DNA from: Ophthalmolycus amberensis
Taxonomy: Eukaryota; Chordata; Actinopteri; Perciformes; Zoarcidae
Direction: 5' to 3'
Length of the DNA: 64,000 nt
NCBI GenBank assembly: GCA_024529925.1
Contig: JAFEUB010000787.1
Coordinates: 3,281,001 to 3,345,000, forward strand
Shown here: in pieces, positions 17,101 to 31,849 of the stretch
Layout: each line of letters begins with the position of its first letter
How positions within the stretch are numbered: the stretch's first letter is position 1
Made by a program: the position numbers and the translations under genes
The notes under the pieces: model-generated
What the model was told of the DNA's origin: nothing
Databases searched by the model: none
What the model saw: only the letters and a program-made list of their open reading frames with translations

Positions 17101-20100
17101 CACGTTCAGCCACGAACAAACACAGTGTTACACTGTCAAGAAAAGAAAAAAAGGAAATGAATTATCATTTATTCATAAATGTCTCCTCTTATTTTGTATA
17201 GATTCTACTCATCCCCATGAAAGAGGCCATTAAATGCATTGTATACTGTACCATCTATTTATTTCTTATAGAATATGTACATAAAAAAAAGTCGAAACAT
17301 AGTGACATGAAGGGAACAATGTATTCACATTTAAGAATATAAATACAAAGTAATGTCAATTCAATTAGACCAAACTGCCTGCATTCTATGAAGGTTATAT
17401 CTGCTGATCAGCAGATTTACATTTATCGTCACTACTTCCAAAATCTAAAAAACAAACGTAAAACTGTGACTGGTATCCTCTTGTGCTTTTTTAAAACTTA
17501 CATGTAAGCCTATGGACAATATCTCCAACTTCCTTTTGATTGTTTTTCTCTACTTCACTCGATCCCTTCAGATAAAGCAAACTGCTGCCTCCCAATGTAC
17601 AGCTCAGACATGAAGCCTTCAGCCGTGCTACAACATTTACACAACTCAAGATGTCAAAAAACTTTACTTTTGTACAAACGTTTTGTACAGCAGCATAGCC
17701 GTTTTGTATGCACACGAGTAAGTGCCGAAGCAGCCTGGGGTCTCCTCCTCATTTCATTTTCATTTCAGAGAAGATTGGGATTGTGTGATTTACAACAGAG
17801 CTGTACATCTTCTTTATGTGCTCTCTATAAGGAGAAATGTCAGGGAACGACGTATGAAGGATAGGAGGTTGATGGTGAAGAATGGAGAAACAGATAGAGG
17901 GGACCAGGAGCGGGAAAGAAGAAAAAAAAGAGAGGCAGAGATAGAAGGGCAAAGTGAGGAGATGTACTTAATGATAGGGAGGAGAGGAGTCGGCGCACAA
18001 GCACCAACACTCTCCAAAAACTTGCTCCACAACCCCTTGTGTCAAATAACACGTGTTCAAGGCTCTTAAGCTCTTTGCAGCTCTCACACTCAGACTTTCT
18101 CTCCATTTCAATCTCCTTCACTCTCCAACTCATCTTCTCTCTTACTCTGTTTTTTCCCTCTCACACCAAAGATGATTCATCCATTCAGATTACTGACCTA
18201 GACAATCAGAGAGCAGCAGAGAGAAGAAGAGAAAGGGGGGGGGGGAAGAGAGAAAGAGAAAGAGAAAGAATTGAAGCTGGCTACGGAAGCCTACTAATCT
18301 CCCAGAGAGATACTCGGACAACTTCCTCCACTAAGTGCTTGCCAGAGTTGAACAGGTCCTGAACTTATTAGAGGAGCATTTAAAACATATCAGAGTGATG
18401 CATGGTGAATTTCATGGAAGGTCCAGGAAATACTGACAATGTCAACCCCCTCTAAGAAAAAAACATTTTGTGAACACATGCGTTGTGTGTGGTTGAGTGT
18501 GTGTCGGGGTGTGTGTGTGCACTTTTGTATTGGACCATACAGAGATAGTACAACAGGGGACAATATATATCCCAGTTTGACTGAGTAATAAACCTTTCAA
18601 CAGGCTGCCGTGAATAATCCATTCCATTAATGTTCCCTCTCTGAGCCCAACATTGGGCCTGCTCAACTACGAGCAATAGAACTTCATTACTTCCCATTGT
18701 GAGAGAGCCAGGCTTCCTATAACATTACAGCAGCGTGACCTTGACATCTTGTTAGAGATAACATTAAACTTTATGGGCACTGCCTATGGTGCTTAACTAT
18801 GTCTGAGATATATATGGAGTCTGCCCATATGGATATGGGGGGGAAGGGGTCGTGAGATCACAGATGGCAGTGTTTGGTTTCACTGGTTCAAAAGACTGGA
18901 GACATGTGCCGTTGTGTGAACAGAAATCCCATTTGTTTTAAAGGCTTATGATTGAAATGCTGCCATAACACCCTGTTGACTCGCCCGAGACGACTGCTGT
19001 CATCCACACCCGCTGGCCAATATTTTGGACCGCTATTAGCCATATAGAGCCGAGCTGATCAATGGAAAGTTTGTTCAATTGTGCAGATAAATACAGATTT
19101 CAGATAACACATACAAGATTTAGATGTTGCAAAGCATACTGGGACAAACTTGTGATCTTGGCCTCTATAATTCAACTTCTTATCAACTGCATGCTCTATA
19201 GATGTACACCATAGTACATACACTGTAAACTTACTTGATGTCAGGAGTTGTCACGTTTTACTGCAGCTAGTTTCGAAAACCATCAGGCTTATGCCACATT
19301 GCGTAACACAATCTCAAGCCTCTACTATTTTCTATGCCTCAGTCCCACTCGTTCAGAGCAATTACAATGAAATGTTGGCCTGTGATTAGGGGCTTACGCC
19401 TGGTAAATTAAAATGCCAGCACTGCAAACCAGTAAGAAGTATTTTCTATCGTTAAGTTGACAGGCAGTGTTGTATTCAATTTATTTCACATTCGGCCTGG
19501 GTTTATGAATATTAGATTTATGCACTTACAGCGAGAGGGAAACCTGATTGCTCTTTTTACAACATCTCTGGATTCAAACTGAAAAACCACCTGTGGAAAT
19601 GAAAGCAGGCAGACGTGTGGGTGGTGTGCACTAAAAGCATCATCAGCTACAATCTGCTTACTGAAGCATTAAAGAGTCTAATCGAACCGCAATCACAAAG
19701 GGAACAGAGCTAAGCGAACACTGGAGATGCAGCATATTCCCAAGCACGCGATGAGTCAGTTCATATTTTCAGTGAGTCCGAGGGCAAAACGCTCACAGCT
19801 TCTGTGTGTGTAAATGGAAATAGCATTGAAGTCGCAGAGCTCTCATCAAGTGAGGCTGTGATCAAAGGTCGCAGAGCCTTGTGTTGACTCTAGAAGAGAC
19901 AAAATGTCAAGAACGGACACCATTTTACTACACATACAGCTCAGTGGCATTTGTATTTGGGGACAATTTTGTCATTGTTGTATAGACTTCAGAATCGAAT
20001 CCCCTCTTTATAATAATATGTGTATTGGGAAGCACTGCATAATAGGATCTCCAGTATTATTCTTATTGTGTATATACAGGATCCACTTTTGAGTGAGTGA

Positions 20101-20202
20101 GGGAGCAAGTGAGTAAGGGAGGGAGTGTTCCGTGAGTAGGAGCAAAGCAATAATTAAGTAGGGGAAAAAGACAAAAACAATTAGGAAATTTGGCAGTGGG
20201 AT
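14176..20202. other. Intron 1 segment, nothing coding
   Basis: AT-rich DNA with an (AT)n run joined to G11 at 15675-15707, a G-run at about 18235-18245 and short CA/GT runs. No recognised mobile element. Confidence 0.5.
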
Positions 20203-20232
20203 GCATGCGTGCGTGCGTGCGTGCGTGCGTGT
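20203..20232. repeat. (GCGT)n tetranucleotide array
   Basis: About six GCGT units starting in GCATGCGTGCGT and ending GTGTGAATTT; alternating purine-pyrimidine, so Z-DNA-prone. Confidence 0.9.
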
Positions 20233-21785
20233 GAATTTGAGTCGGCCTCACTCAAGTCATCGCTCTTATGGACATTTGTATTCCTGAGCCTGCTTCCCGC
20301 TCCATCAACGCATGGCTTACAATACACACGCACATGGCCACGCATATACAGGCACGCAAACACGCACGCTGCCGACCCGACTTCACTCTGGATGGCAAGC
20401 CGTTCTCAAAGAGCCCCGGGTCTTATTGAATTAGTTTAAAGCGAATACAAGATTTGACATATTTGGATTTGGTGAAGCTACAACATCAAAAGAACAACAT
20501 GCTCTGTATTCAAATAGGACGTGGGGACTAAGAGGAAATTGGGCAGTGACTCGAAATACATTTCAAAGGACAGAGAAAAGGGGACCGCTGTCTTCTTAGT
20601 ATCTGAATCCCAGTCACGTCTGTTTAGACTCCCCAGCTGTGTAATCTGGGGCTGGCATAGAGAGATGGGAGATTCTCTACTGTTCAAGCATTCATCACAT
20701 CCATTTGAAGAGGAGATTTGGTGAATTGCCTCATCATTTTTTTTAATGACTTCTTTTTTGTTTTGTTTTATACAGACATGAACTCCACTTGACTTGATGG
20801 CTCTGAATACTTTTGATTGGTTAGTTCCGGACCGAAAGTTTCCGTCGCAGTGAAAGACAACTCTCCCTTTGACTGAGCAATAACACGTCCCAGTCTGTTC
20901 AGTGAGTAACTTCTGAGTTGTAGGATCAACCGACGTCACACATGTGCTCGGTTTTGTTCTGAGCCAAGTCTGAAACGTATTCAATTATTTCAGTATTACA
21001 AGTATTTCCCGCTGATACAGCAATTTACCTCTTACTGCCACGGTGCAAAAGAATGAATGCAAATTTAATGCGCAATATTATAGTCTTGCCTCATTTCATA
21101 CTGGAGGTTAATTTTGAAGATTTGTGTTGCAGCATATTGCCTGGGACTGGATTTACAGTATAAAAAAACTACACAACGGTACCGATGATAAACGGTCAAT
21201 GAATGCAGACTTCCAAATACTCTCTTGAGTATTTCAGAACACCAACAGGGAGGCACTTTATAAACAGGTTCATTACATAATAACCGAGGTGTCTGTCAGC
21301 ATACACTTGCAATGAAAGATTTAAAAAGGTATTAAAGCATCCCACTGTTTCAAATGAAGATACAATTATATGTTATTAGCTTGGGGAAATCTTTGCCATG
21401 ACTCCTCCATCGGGGACACACTGTAGCCGAGTACTCTCTACATTGTGTCTGCTTGAATACTCACTTGATACCTTTGCTTTATTGGAGTATGCGCTGACGA
21501 CAGAAAACTATTTTCAGCAAACACCTTCCACTGTGTTTATTGACCATGTTTTTTTTTTTTTGCATTAAGCTTAATTTCTGGAGCATGTGGGAGCATTTGT
21601 GTGTGTGTGTGTGTGTGTGTGAGAGTGTGTGTTCCTTGGAGATTACTGCATACACAATCATACGGTGTCATAAGTGCAAACCAATTTACTGACAATCAAT
21701 ACAGATTTACTGTGCTTTGTTTTGTCGTTGTCACACCGACTCTTGAGAGAGAGCTTGAGGGCACACACGCCAACAGACCCACACC

Positions 21786-21840
<55 letters not shown>

Positions 21841-24800
21841 ACAAATGTTTTTCCTGCTAAGTGGACAATGCCACAACTCTGTTTACTCTATTGATATTGA
21901 TATGGTAAAGTCTATACAAAGGAGATCATAATAAACTATAATAAACAGGGAATACAAGTGTCTTGTTTTATAGAAAACGTTCTAAAATTTAGGACAACAA
22001 TTAATAAAGCCTGTCCTTTATCAATAGGTAAAGACGAACATTGCAAACGTGATTGTATCCACAGATACCCATGTGGAAAACTTAAACTAATCAGTCTGCC
22101 AAAATATTATTATTCTGACTTTACCATCATTGTTTTGTTGTTTTATTGTTTCACTGTTGTGTTCACCTATTAAGGGGTATAAGAGCAAGGGTTGCTTTTA
22201 TATATAGTAAGATATAGGTTCTCAAAATCTGTAATGCCTCACAATTCATGCGCAGTTCTTTTAGAAGATTGTGAAAAACATTTAATGGATCGTAATAGAA
22301 AAAGTCGATTGGTTTTTCATTTCAGAGTCCATATATTGTCGGTCAGACTCAGTGGCCACAATTTTCTCCCAGCATTTTGTGCTGGCTACATTATTCTGTC
22401 GCATTTATAGTATAATATTATATTTATCGCAAAATGTTTGTTAAATATTACCACAAATTCAAAGTGGGTCCCAGGTTTGTCTCTCTCGAGTGGCACTAAC
22501 CATTAAAGTCACATGGAAGTGTTTCCAGGACTCAAAATATGAAGTCCAAATCCACAATATTGTACTGATTATAATGTGCTGTGGCAGATTAAAGGGTAAA
22601 GGAGGACTCGCAGTGCTGTTGTTAGCAGCGCACAACAGTCCTGGCCAGTCTGTCTTGGTTTCAGTCTGCTGCTGTGAACAACAGGAAGTAATGGCCAGAG
22701 AAAGGGATTTTGCCCCTGCACTCCATCTTATTTGGCTTTCACTTTGGAGTGGGTTGCTGGGCAGCAGTACTTATGTTTCTCTCTGTTGACGTGTATGATT
22801 AAGCTGCTACCGTACCTCTACTGACAAAAGTGGCTGTAGGAGGATACCCATCACGTTCCTGTACAGACAAACTCGATAGGTTCTGATCCGGTCTTCTAAC
22901 TGACCATTCTTTGGACCTATACTAACTGTAGTAAAGTACAATTATTTTTTCTTTTCTTTGCCACCCCCCACCACAGTCTCACAAAACCATGTGGCAAACT
23001 ACGTTCTGTTAACGTTTAAGTTTTGATTACGCAAATCAGGAATGTATTTTATTCCCGTGCTGGAGAGGTTTGCACTTCTTTTCTTGACTTGGTGATTGTT
23101 AGTGACGTCAATTGCAGCCCAACTTCGCATCAGACTGAAAAAACAGCTGATATTGACGTTATGTTTTGCTGGCAGGTTACCACAGAATCATGTTGAATAT
23201 AAAGCAGTGTTGATTTTATATTGTGTCAGATTTTGAATCCATATTCGAATAACACTGATTGAAATAACGTCGAACATTGATAGGGAATCAATATTACTTC
23301 GAGAGATCAAATGGATGTTAAATGGAAGTGTTGACACATTTGCTCAGACTCTGTTCTCTCTGATTACATGAGAGACATTTCTGTATCGTGAATAGAAAAA
23401 CTCCCACTTGTTCAAAGCCAGCTGCAACCGAGAGCTGGAGCGAAATGTAGACTATGCTACAGCCGGTCTTTCTATCTTATGAAGCAAAGTATTTTTGATA
23501 AAGGATAATGAAGTGTGATTCTAAGCGGAGACAAACAAAACATGTCCCTCTCTTCCACTAGAGACAAACCAATAGAAAGCCAATTGGATGTGTGGAGGTA
23601 TAAATATCTGACCATGAGTCATATGTGAGCATCAACAGCTAGGATTACTTACATCATAAGGTAAGTGGGAGAGGCTGCAGTGTGGGTTCAGTGTTCAGAG
23701 AGGACACATTGACTTTAGATCTGTGCCAAACGGCAGCCTTATCCATGACCCCAACAGCGGGACGTCCTGTAAAACGTGTTAACTGTTATAAAGAAGACCT
23801 GTGGGTCACAGCTGGGAGCTGAAGCAACAATACAAGTTCCTGCAGGCCTGTTGAACTTCAACAGATATTCACAGGAGTCATTTAGAATTTAAAACGGGGC
23901 TTCGACCAAAACCAGCAATACTTTGCCTACATTGGGAAATACATCTATCTATCCATTTGTTAGTAACGTCCCAATTCATCAGCATCAATTCTTGTTTTCT
24001 GCAGTAAACAGACCCACACAGGCTTCGAGTAAACCTCCAGTGTTCATGCAATACAAGTGGGTCTGAACAGCAGTCTATCAGAAATCCTTTACGCAAACAG
24101 GCAACCCAGCAGGAAACAAAGCCATTCTGAGTTCATCGCGACTTTGTCTCAATGAAAGAGTTTAAAACAAATATTTGAATCATTATGAGATCAGCTTGGA
24201 TTTCATTTAATTAAAATCAAAGGCGTTCCCTCTCTGAACTGTTTAGTGCTACTCTAATCTATACTGTGTGTACTTTAATCCCTCCTTCTTTGTCAACTTG
24301 TGCATTTACACTGCTTTACGTACAAATGAACACCAAAAAAAGTTTGCTTCATAAATACCTCACAGTTATTATCTAACGTAGCGTGACGATCGCGCTGAAA
24401 CGGTTACCCCTCCTTTGGGAAGTACCGATGGCAGCATATTGGTCTTTAGATGGTTTTACACAAACTGTTCAAAGAGTACTCACTTGTATCTTTTGTATTG
24501 CTCACAGTCGCCCCTTTATCGGTTTGCAAGAAGGGCCGGTCAATATAAAGAGACCACACACAAACACACAGGTGCAAGCAAACACAATCTCAGCATAGCA
24601 CCGTCTATAGCTAACTAAAGAAAGTACGTCAACCATGACAGCCAATATCTACAGATTTCCCTTTTTATCCCCCAGGATCATTATGGCTAAGTCGCCTCGT
24701 TTCCACCGTCTCTTTCTCTTCTATCCCTATCATCCCCCTGTTCAATTGTATCCATTTCCTTTTGTTTACTGATGTCGTTATCTCTTTAACCCCCCCAGTC

Positions 24801-27800
24801 TATCCTTTTTTTATCCATCTGTTTCTTTCACTTTATCATCCCCCCCTCACTCTCTGATCCTTGCTTTTATCTTTAGCTCATCTACGCTCGGTCTATCCTG
24901 CCTGGTTTTATCTGCATCACAATGCAGGGACCCTCACTGGAGAGTATGGCTCTCTTTCTTAGTAGTCATCTCTGTCTTATCTCTCGTTGTTAAGGGTTTT
25001 TCTTTTCTTCTGATCTTTCTTCTTTTTTTCCTTTGGGGTGCTCTGTTTCAGTCTACCGTTTCATGTTCTCTGCCTGCTTTATCCTCCTGTGATTGGCCGC
25101 CTTAAATTCGGCCTTCTCGTGTTGCCTTTGTTGTGTTTAGGTTCTCTTATCGGTAAGGAAAAACACCATGGCGTGCAACAACGGTTTTACTATATCTAAG
25201 TTTTCCGTCACTCTATTTAAATCATTTACAACCATTTCTAAACGTTCACTAGAATAGTCATGTGTGCCATTTGGGGAGTCATTGGCAAACAACGTATTCT
25301 GTCGTTTAGGTCTGAGGACGTGTTGGTGAAATCGAGGCTTCATCTGTGCTTCTTTGTCAAGAATATGAGAATCACTTCCTATTCAGCGACAACTGATAAG
25401 CATACCGATTTCAATAACAAAAGGCCCGTCTTTCTTTCTGGAGAGTTGAAACCTGAATAAATATCTCCTCAGTGTGGCTGTCTGGAGTGGGTGAGGCTAA
25501 AAGGCGGGGTTATCTGCATCTGTGTTGCAGATGTAAACCGAAACCCTCTCAAGTCACAGACACACACACAAGCTAAAAGAGCCAGACTCCGGCAAAGAGA
25601 CGGAAACCGACTTAAGTGGTTAGTCAAACCGTTTTGTCATTTAGCCGCTAGCCACATTACATGCACTCTCTCTTTCGCTTTGCAAATTTTCTTGCATCTC
25701 GTGTCCCATTTGGCTTCTGTAGTGAAATCAAAAGCCCTGTAATAAGACGGAGATGTTGCCAACAACTCCGGTCCTCCCTCTGGCTCCGACGAGCAGGGAG
25801 ACAGGCAGGCATGCACCCAGGAAACCACGCAGACACAAAGACGCACAGTGAATGAGCACAACAGACACAACAATGTATGTTTGCTGGATGAAAAAGAAAA
25901 AAAAACATCAATACATTAAATTACACACCATTTGTGCCATTCAGAGATCATTCTGCAATGCGATATAGCAGAAGCTGTTTCCCTCTGTGCCAGTGCAATG
26001 ATCATTTAGATAAAATAAGTATCGTCTCTCTCATTTATGAGAGATGGGTAGTTTAAAGTCAGAAACTAAAATGAATGTATTATAATGATAATTACTTCAA
26101 TAAAACACACTGAGCATTGCAACTATAGTGTTGAAAACTAAATTCATGTTGAGATGGCTGAAAAGCCAGCTTTGTCAGACGCATCAAAGAAAAGACACAC
26201 ATTCCTGCTCACACATCTACAAAGAGAAACACGTCCACACAAAGCGGCAGTTCAATAGCACAGCTGGGGAACAGAGCACATCTTCTAATCTCAGGCTGGA
26301 ACGATCTTAATGTGACAGTTTCAGGAGAATACTGGTCCTGTGGGAATCTCTGGGGCTGCACACAGCACAGTGTGAGAGCGCGTCGGTTCATCAGGGTAAC
26401 CTCGCATTTACATAAGATTCAGGCATTTCAACAGCTCACTCCGAGTTGACAACATTTGTCAAAACATGGCGACATTTTTACTGCTAATTAATGAAGCCAC
26501 AAATAATGCCTTTGACTGGGTTGGGTTATGTAGCTCTCATCTCTATATTGTGTTTGTATATTGTATACTGTATGTGCATGCTTGTAACTCATCTTTGTTT
26601 GGGAGAATGTGTGCCTCTTACTGTCAAAATTCATCGAAGTTAAAATCAAAACTTTTGGAATGTGAACTCTAGTGGCACGATGAAGACAGACGCAGTGACA
26701 GTTAGATTGCCAGCTTGAAAATCAAAGCAGTGCACTCCAAATGTGTCACAACGGATGGAGAAGCTGTCATTGAAAGACCGCAATAAAAGAGGGGGGATTA
26801 AGTTAAATAAAATAAAAATATAAAAACTTGAGTGACATAAAGACCTGGGAGCAATATATGTGAGGCGGGTTAAAGGAGGAGAACACATCTACAACAGTGA
26901 CCACCGTCTCCTGTGAAGCTTTGCTCCTGGTGGTCCTGGGTGAGCAAAAACAAATGACACCGTTTGATGGACGCAAACTTGTCAGACGATGTGCTGTTCA
27001 AGGACCGGTCTTGGATGGATGGCTAGATTCAGTAACTTTGTAATAACAGCACAATAACAGCACAGTCTCTGATTGGTGTAATCTTACCTGGTGGGTGGGA
27101 AAGTACTGTTTCCTGCATGTGAATATGTACAAAAATCACATTTCCCTTCAGACAAACTGACGAGTACCTGGAACAGCCCTCCATACCTTATTCTCCGCAA
27201 ACAACTGTGACCTGAATATGTCACGACCTATTCTAAAACTGCTACACCACTGCCCACTGAATGATGAGCTGTAATCTGGGGCACAAGCTCAGATCATACT
27301 GTGGATGCTGCCACAGCTGCTGCTCCCGAGTGACTCTGCACTGTAGGAGAAAAGCAGAATAAGCTCCAGACTCCTGTGACCCTCAATAGGGAAAAATGGT
27401 TCAATAAAACGGATGCCTAGTCTATAAAAACTTAAAAGTTAAAAGATCGGTAATCATCTTTAAAGCTCTTTGAGAGCATTACAGCCACCAAAGGCGACCC
27501 AAAGTGGAACTTCAAGATTGATGAATTGAAAGAAGTGGAGAAGTGACAGAGTGTGAATATTGATGGGATATGTAGGTTCAAACAGACCAGCTAGTGTCTT
27601 GCGAGCGTGATAGGGTGTGTGTTGGAGGACTATATTTAGTCCCCCCCCCCCCCAAAGCTGTGACGAGACCTGATTCCTCTGTGCTTCGCTTTAAATGGAC
27701 TCTTCTAAAAGAATTATCTGCTGTCGCTACAATTCTCTATGGACACTGAAGACCGCATGAAACACTTCATCCCCCATTCCGCCACACACATACACACACA

Positions 27801-29524
27801 CACACACACATGCACACACAGTTGAGGTGTTCTGACGCACCGCTTCATTTGTGCACGAACAGCAAAGAATAACACATATGTCAATAACTTCACTTTTTCG
27901 ATTGGAAGTGAAATGATAAGTAAATGACCTGTGAGACCACTGCTTGTGTTACTGGCAAACGTCATTGCAATGGAAAACAAACACTCGAGACTCTCCGCAG
28001 CTATTCAGAAGATGAAAATTGTTGAGGGAAACGACTTGTATTGTATTAGCACCACATGATCATGGTGATATAAACTTTAGACACGTCTCTCTTATTCAGC
28101 AGCTCTGCAGTGCTACACCAATCGTCTCCACTGCAACTGCACTTTTGCGATAAACATTAAATCAATCTCTTCTGTGTTGTGCTGTTTGTTGTGACACTTT
28201 CTCTCAGCTCACACCCAGCTTTCCTGGACCTCTGACACCTCGCAAATAGAATTTCACTTAGAGAGCGGGGCTGGAGAGAGAGGGGGAGAAAGACGGAGAG
28301 ATAGAAAGAAAGAAGAGCTGACAGTATGCGAGGGGGAAACGCAGCGGAGACCGAGGAGCAGGGCGAGAAGAGCGATACAATAGAGAAGGCAGGCAAATAC
28401 AGCAGAGAGGAAGAGAGGAATGAGGACGAAGGAGGGGAAAACACAACAAAGAAAACAAATACAGTAGCTGATGTTGTGCTTACATTCCCGTCTCTCCATT
28501 TATCAACCTCTGGCATTCCCTCACAGTGATCAACTCTCTTCTCTAATGCTTTGTAGTTCCTCCTGTAAAGCACTTCTTCTTTTTTTTCACATTCAGGGCA
28601 AGAAAAAGGGATTTTGATGTTGCTTTCCACCGTTTCTTGCCCCAAGCTGGCGACCTTGGCTTTGAAAATGATGCAGTTGAAAATCGTTGGAAAGTAAACA
28701 AGACAGACTACCAGGGAGACGGAGCAGAAAACAGATGCCAGGGCATGACAGAGGTGCTGAATTTGGCTTCGGGAAACAAAACACATTGACATGTTGAGTA
28801 TACGCTTTACATTGTACAATTGGGTAAGACTGTTCCACAAGGATTTACATACATATATGCATACATACATATATATATATATATATAGAAACCTCCAGCT
28901 TAAAACCACCAAAGACAAGCTCAGACACCAGTTAGATGCAGAAAAGTACATACATTTAAAAATATCTATCTGTTATCAATATGAATCTCTCGATTCTAAA
29001 CCAAGACACGCGTTTGCTCACACACGTGCATAAACAGAGCAGCCAGAAGTGAATCTGGAGATCCCGTAAAGACTGCGTCGAGCTGGTTGGGGGATTGCCA
29101 CGGACAGGAAGAGAGAGAAATAAAGGAGAGAAGAAGAAAAAAGGGAGAAAGTCAGATTGAAAATGAAGGTGGAGATTAGCTCTACTAGCTCACACAAGGT
29201 AACCAGGTTATGGGGAGAAATCTGGTTCAGGTAGAATGCATGTGCGTGCTCTGTGATGACCGGGTTACTGTTTACATGTCATTTTCCACTACTACTGTTA
29301 TATAACACTACCCACTACTATATCTGAACCAAGGCTGGCATCATTTCAATGTGTTAGTGACTTACACACATCACTATGTATCACATGTAGTTTATTAGTC
29401 GTATTTAATCTGCTAAATATCCTCTATATATACTGAGCTCGTCTTGATCTGTTGTCTCATCCTTCTCTCATAAATAATCTAAATATTTGTCGTCTTGATT
29501 TATGATACCAGCTCTTATTTCTAC

Positions 29525-29527
<3 letters not shown>
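20233..29527. other. Intron 1 segment, microsatellites and pyrimidine-rich DNA
   Basis: No coding sequence recognised. Simple repeats: GT at 21599-21621, CA at 21789-21833, C13 at 27641-27653, CA at about 27790-27811, TA/CATA at 28848-28887. Positions 24660-25080 are strongly C/T-rich. A 264-residue minus-strand frame at 28157-28951 arises from purine-rich and TA-rich DNA and shows no domain. A TATA-box-plus-donor arrangement at 23599-23666 is treated as a finding. Confidence 0.55.
21789..21833. repeat. (CA)22 microsatellite
   Basis: Pure CA run after ACACCCAAA, followed by AACACACAC. Confidence 0.95.
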
Positions 29528-29580
<53 letters not shown>

Positions 29581-29617
29581 AGATATATATATCTATATAT
29601 ATATATATCTATATATG
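29528..29617. repeat. Compound (TA)n / (ATAGAT)n array
   Basis: (TA)n, then four ATAGAT-type hexamer units, then more (TA)n with two ATCT interruptions. Self-complementary, so cruciform-prone. Confidence 0.95.
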
Positions 29618-31810
29618 AAACTTTTAAAATGTCATATAGACTTGAAACCACTCACCATCTCCACACATGGCAATATGTCTGAAACCCCAAACAGATTCCC
29701 ATCAAACATCATCTCCATCTAAGAGCCACTGTAGCAGCTTGCTGAAAGTCAGTTAGTTCAACACATGATCTGTGTTTTAGTTACTGCACTGCACCAGTGG
29801 CCTCCTTGAACACAACAGCAAAATGTATGCAGAGCCACAAACAAGCCCACAAATACAAACAATGAAAGAGCAAGAGGTTGAGTAACACAGCATAACAATA
29901 GCGTGATATTCAGGCTGCCACTCGTCTCATCTCCCTTCTTTTTTCCTCCCACTGCAATCAATGTAGATCAAAACTGGTCCTCTGTGGCAACTCTGGGTAG
30001 AGCCAAAGAGCCGAATCTAAACTGTTGTCTAAAAGAGTTGTGAAAAGTTTGCAATTAACTTAAAGTGACGAAATCACCAGGTATCTGAGACCTCCACCTG
30101 TTTACCTCCACCGGTCAGTAAACAAGGAAAGGACAAAGTGACTCCAGAGGCAAGCATCATTTACTCCAAATAGGCTTAATAAGCATTGGGCAATCAGCAA
30201 AGCCAGCATGATAAACAAAACGACATTTTTCCGTCCATACAAATTTATCAATTTTCTGCTCAAATGCATCATCATTCAGTGGCCTAGCTGTTGTTATATG
30301 AACATCATTTTTTTAAATACAATTTTACAAAATCTGTGGATTTATCAAAGCTTTTATTATATGAAAAATGGGATGGCACACAGATTAAGTTTAGTAAATG
30401 TGAGAGGCCACTGGGGCCATTTACGCCTTTCCTCACGTCGACTCTAATGTCTGTTTGCTCCGACCCGGATTCTTCCTTTTTTTAAATTGGCATAACTTGG
30501 GATCACATTTCTTTCTCACTCATATTTACCGAGCTCCATTTATTTAATTATCGCCTTCGCCTGCAAACAACTCTTGTCCTCCTTTCCTTTTACTTCCTTT
30601 CACCGTCTCTCTTTCTCTTCCCATCTCATCGAGTTATGTCAAGCACCGCTTCTGTTTGTTGCTGAGTTACTTAAGAGAAAACCAGATTGAGAAATCATCT
30701 GTAGCATCTGCTTCTGTGATGGATACTGTTTGATGAAATGTGTGTAGCATGATGACATAAATATAGTTTCACCTGGTTTCTTTACGTTGTTGTACAGTCA
30801 CTAAGAATGTGACCTGATAGCAAGAAACACTGATTCAAAGTGTGGGCTGAAAAGATTTCCTTTGTTCAATTCCACCAGATGGATGCCCTCAGACATGCCG
30901 AGAGTTTTGAATGCGCCTTTGGTTGAAAATCCTGTCTGACATTAAAAACGTTTCTCAAATCGTATGATTAACTTTTGAATCTAAAGTGTTGATAACGTTC
31001 TACGGATCAACCCCCGTCTCTCTCCTTCTGCCCTGTAGCCGTTTTCACTCGATGAGCTATGCCAGTGGAACACGTTTCCAGTCTAACGCTGCTTTTGCCA
31101 TTTAATATGACAGCTCCATTCTCTTTAACGTTCCCTCTTCCTAGCTGTGGTTTAAGTTCTTCTTTGATACTCCAGTCTGGGTTTAAGTGCTTTAATTATC
31201 AATGTAAGCGTGGAATCAGTCTGTGCAAGTAGCGATGTGGGTAAGTAGAAAAGAAAAGTTTTCAATAAAAAAATTTTTAAAAAGGAAATAGGAAGTTTTC
31301 GGAGATAATGAAAACTACAAATCTCAGTGTTTATTTTTCATTTAAAGAACAGAGCTCATGAATGTCTTATGAGCATCTGCCTGATCTCAGCACAGCCTGA
31401 ATAAGAACTGAAGGAGCTGGTAAATTATTTCTGAGGTCTTCATAAGGAAAAGAGAGCACATGCGGCTGTATGAAGCAAATCATGGCTGTGTATTGTCAAG
31501 ACCACCACAACGCTGCTCCACTTCAGCACGGCTAGTTGTGTTATAATGGCAATAAGGTTGGGAAAGCCAAATGTGCTATAAATTGACAAACTACAGTGCC
31601 TTCTTTTAAATGCAATATGCATACGTTTTGATAAAGGAAAGAAAATGAGAGTGTTATTGTAAAGCAGTAAGTCAAATTAAATGCAAAAACGTATATCTCC
31701 GGGCTGGTTAGAGAACACACATACATACACAATTGTCTTGATGCGGACCTGAACAATTGAAGTATCCACATTGGAACAGCATGTGGGAGCCGGTTGTAAT
31801 CGTATAACAA

Positions 31811-31849
<39 letters not shown>

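Noticed and set aside
20478..20984. 168-residue minus-strand frame
   Set aside because: No recognisable domain or coding composition; within the range expected by chance over this length.
28157..28951. 264-residue minus-strand frame
   Set aside because: Built from a TA-rich repeat and a purine-rich stretch read as Ser/Phe/Leu; no domain, no splice or promoter context.
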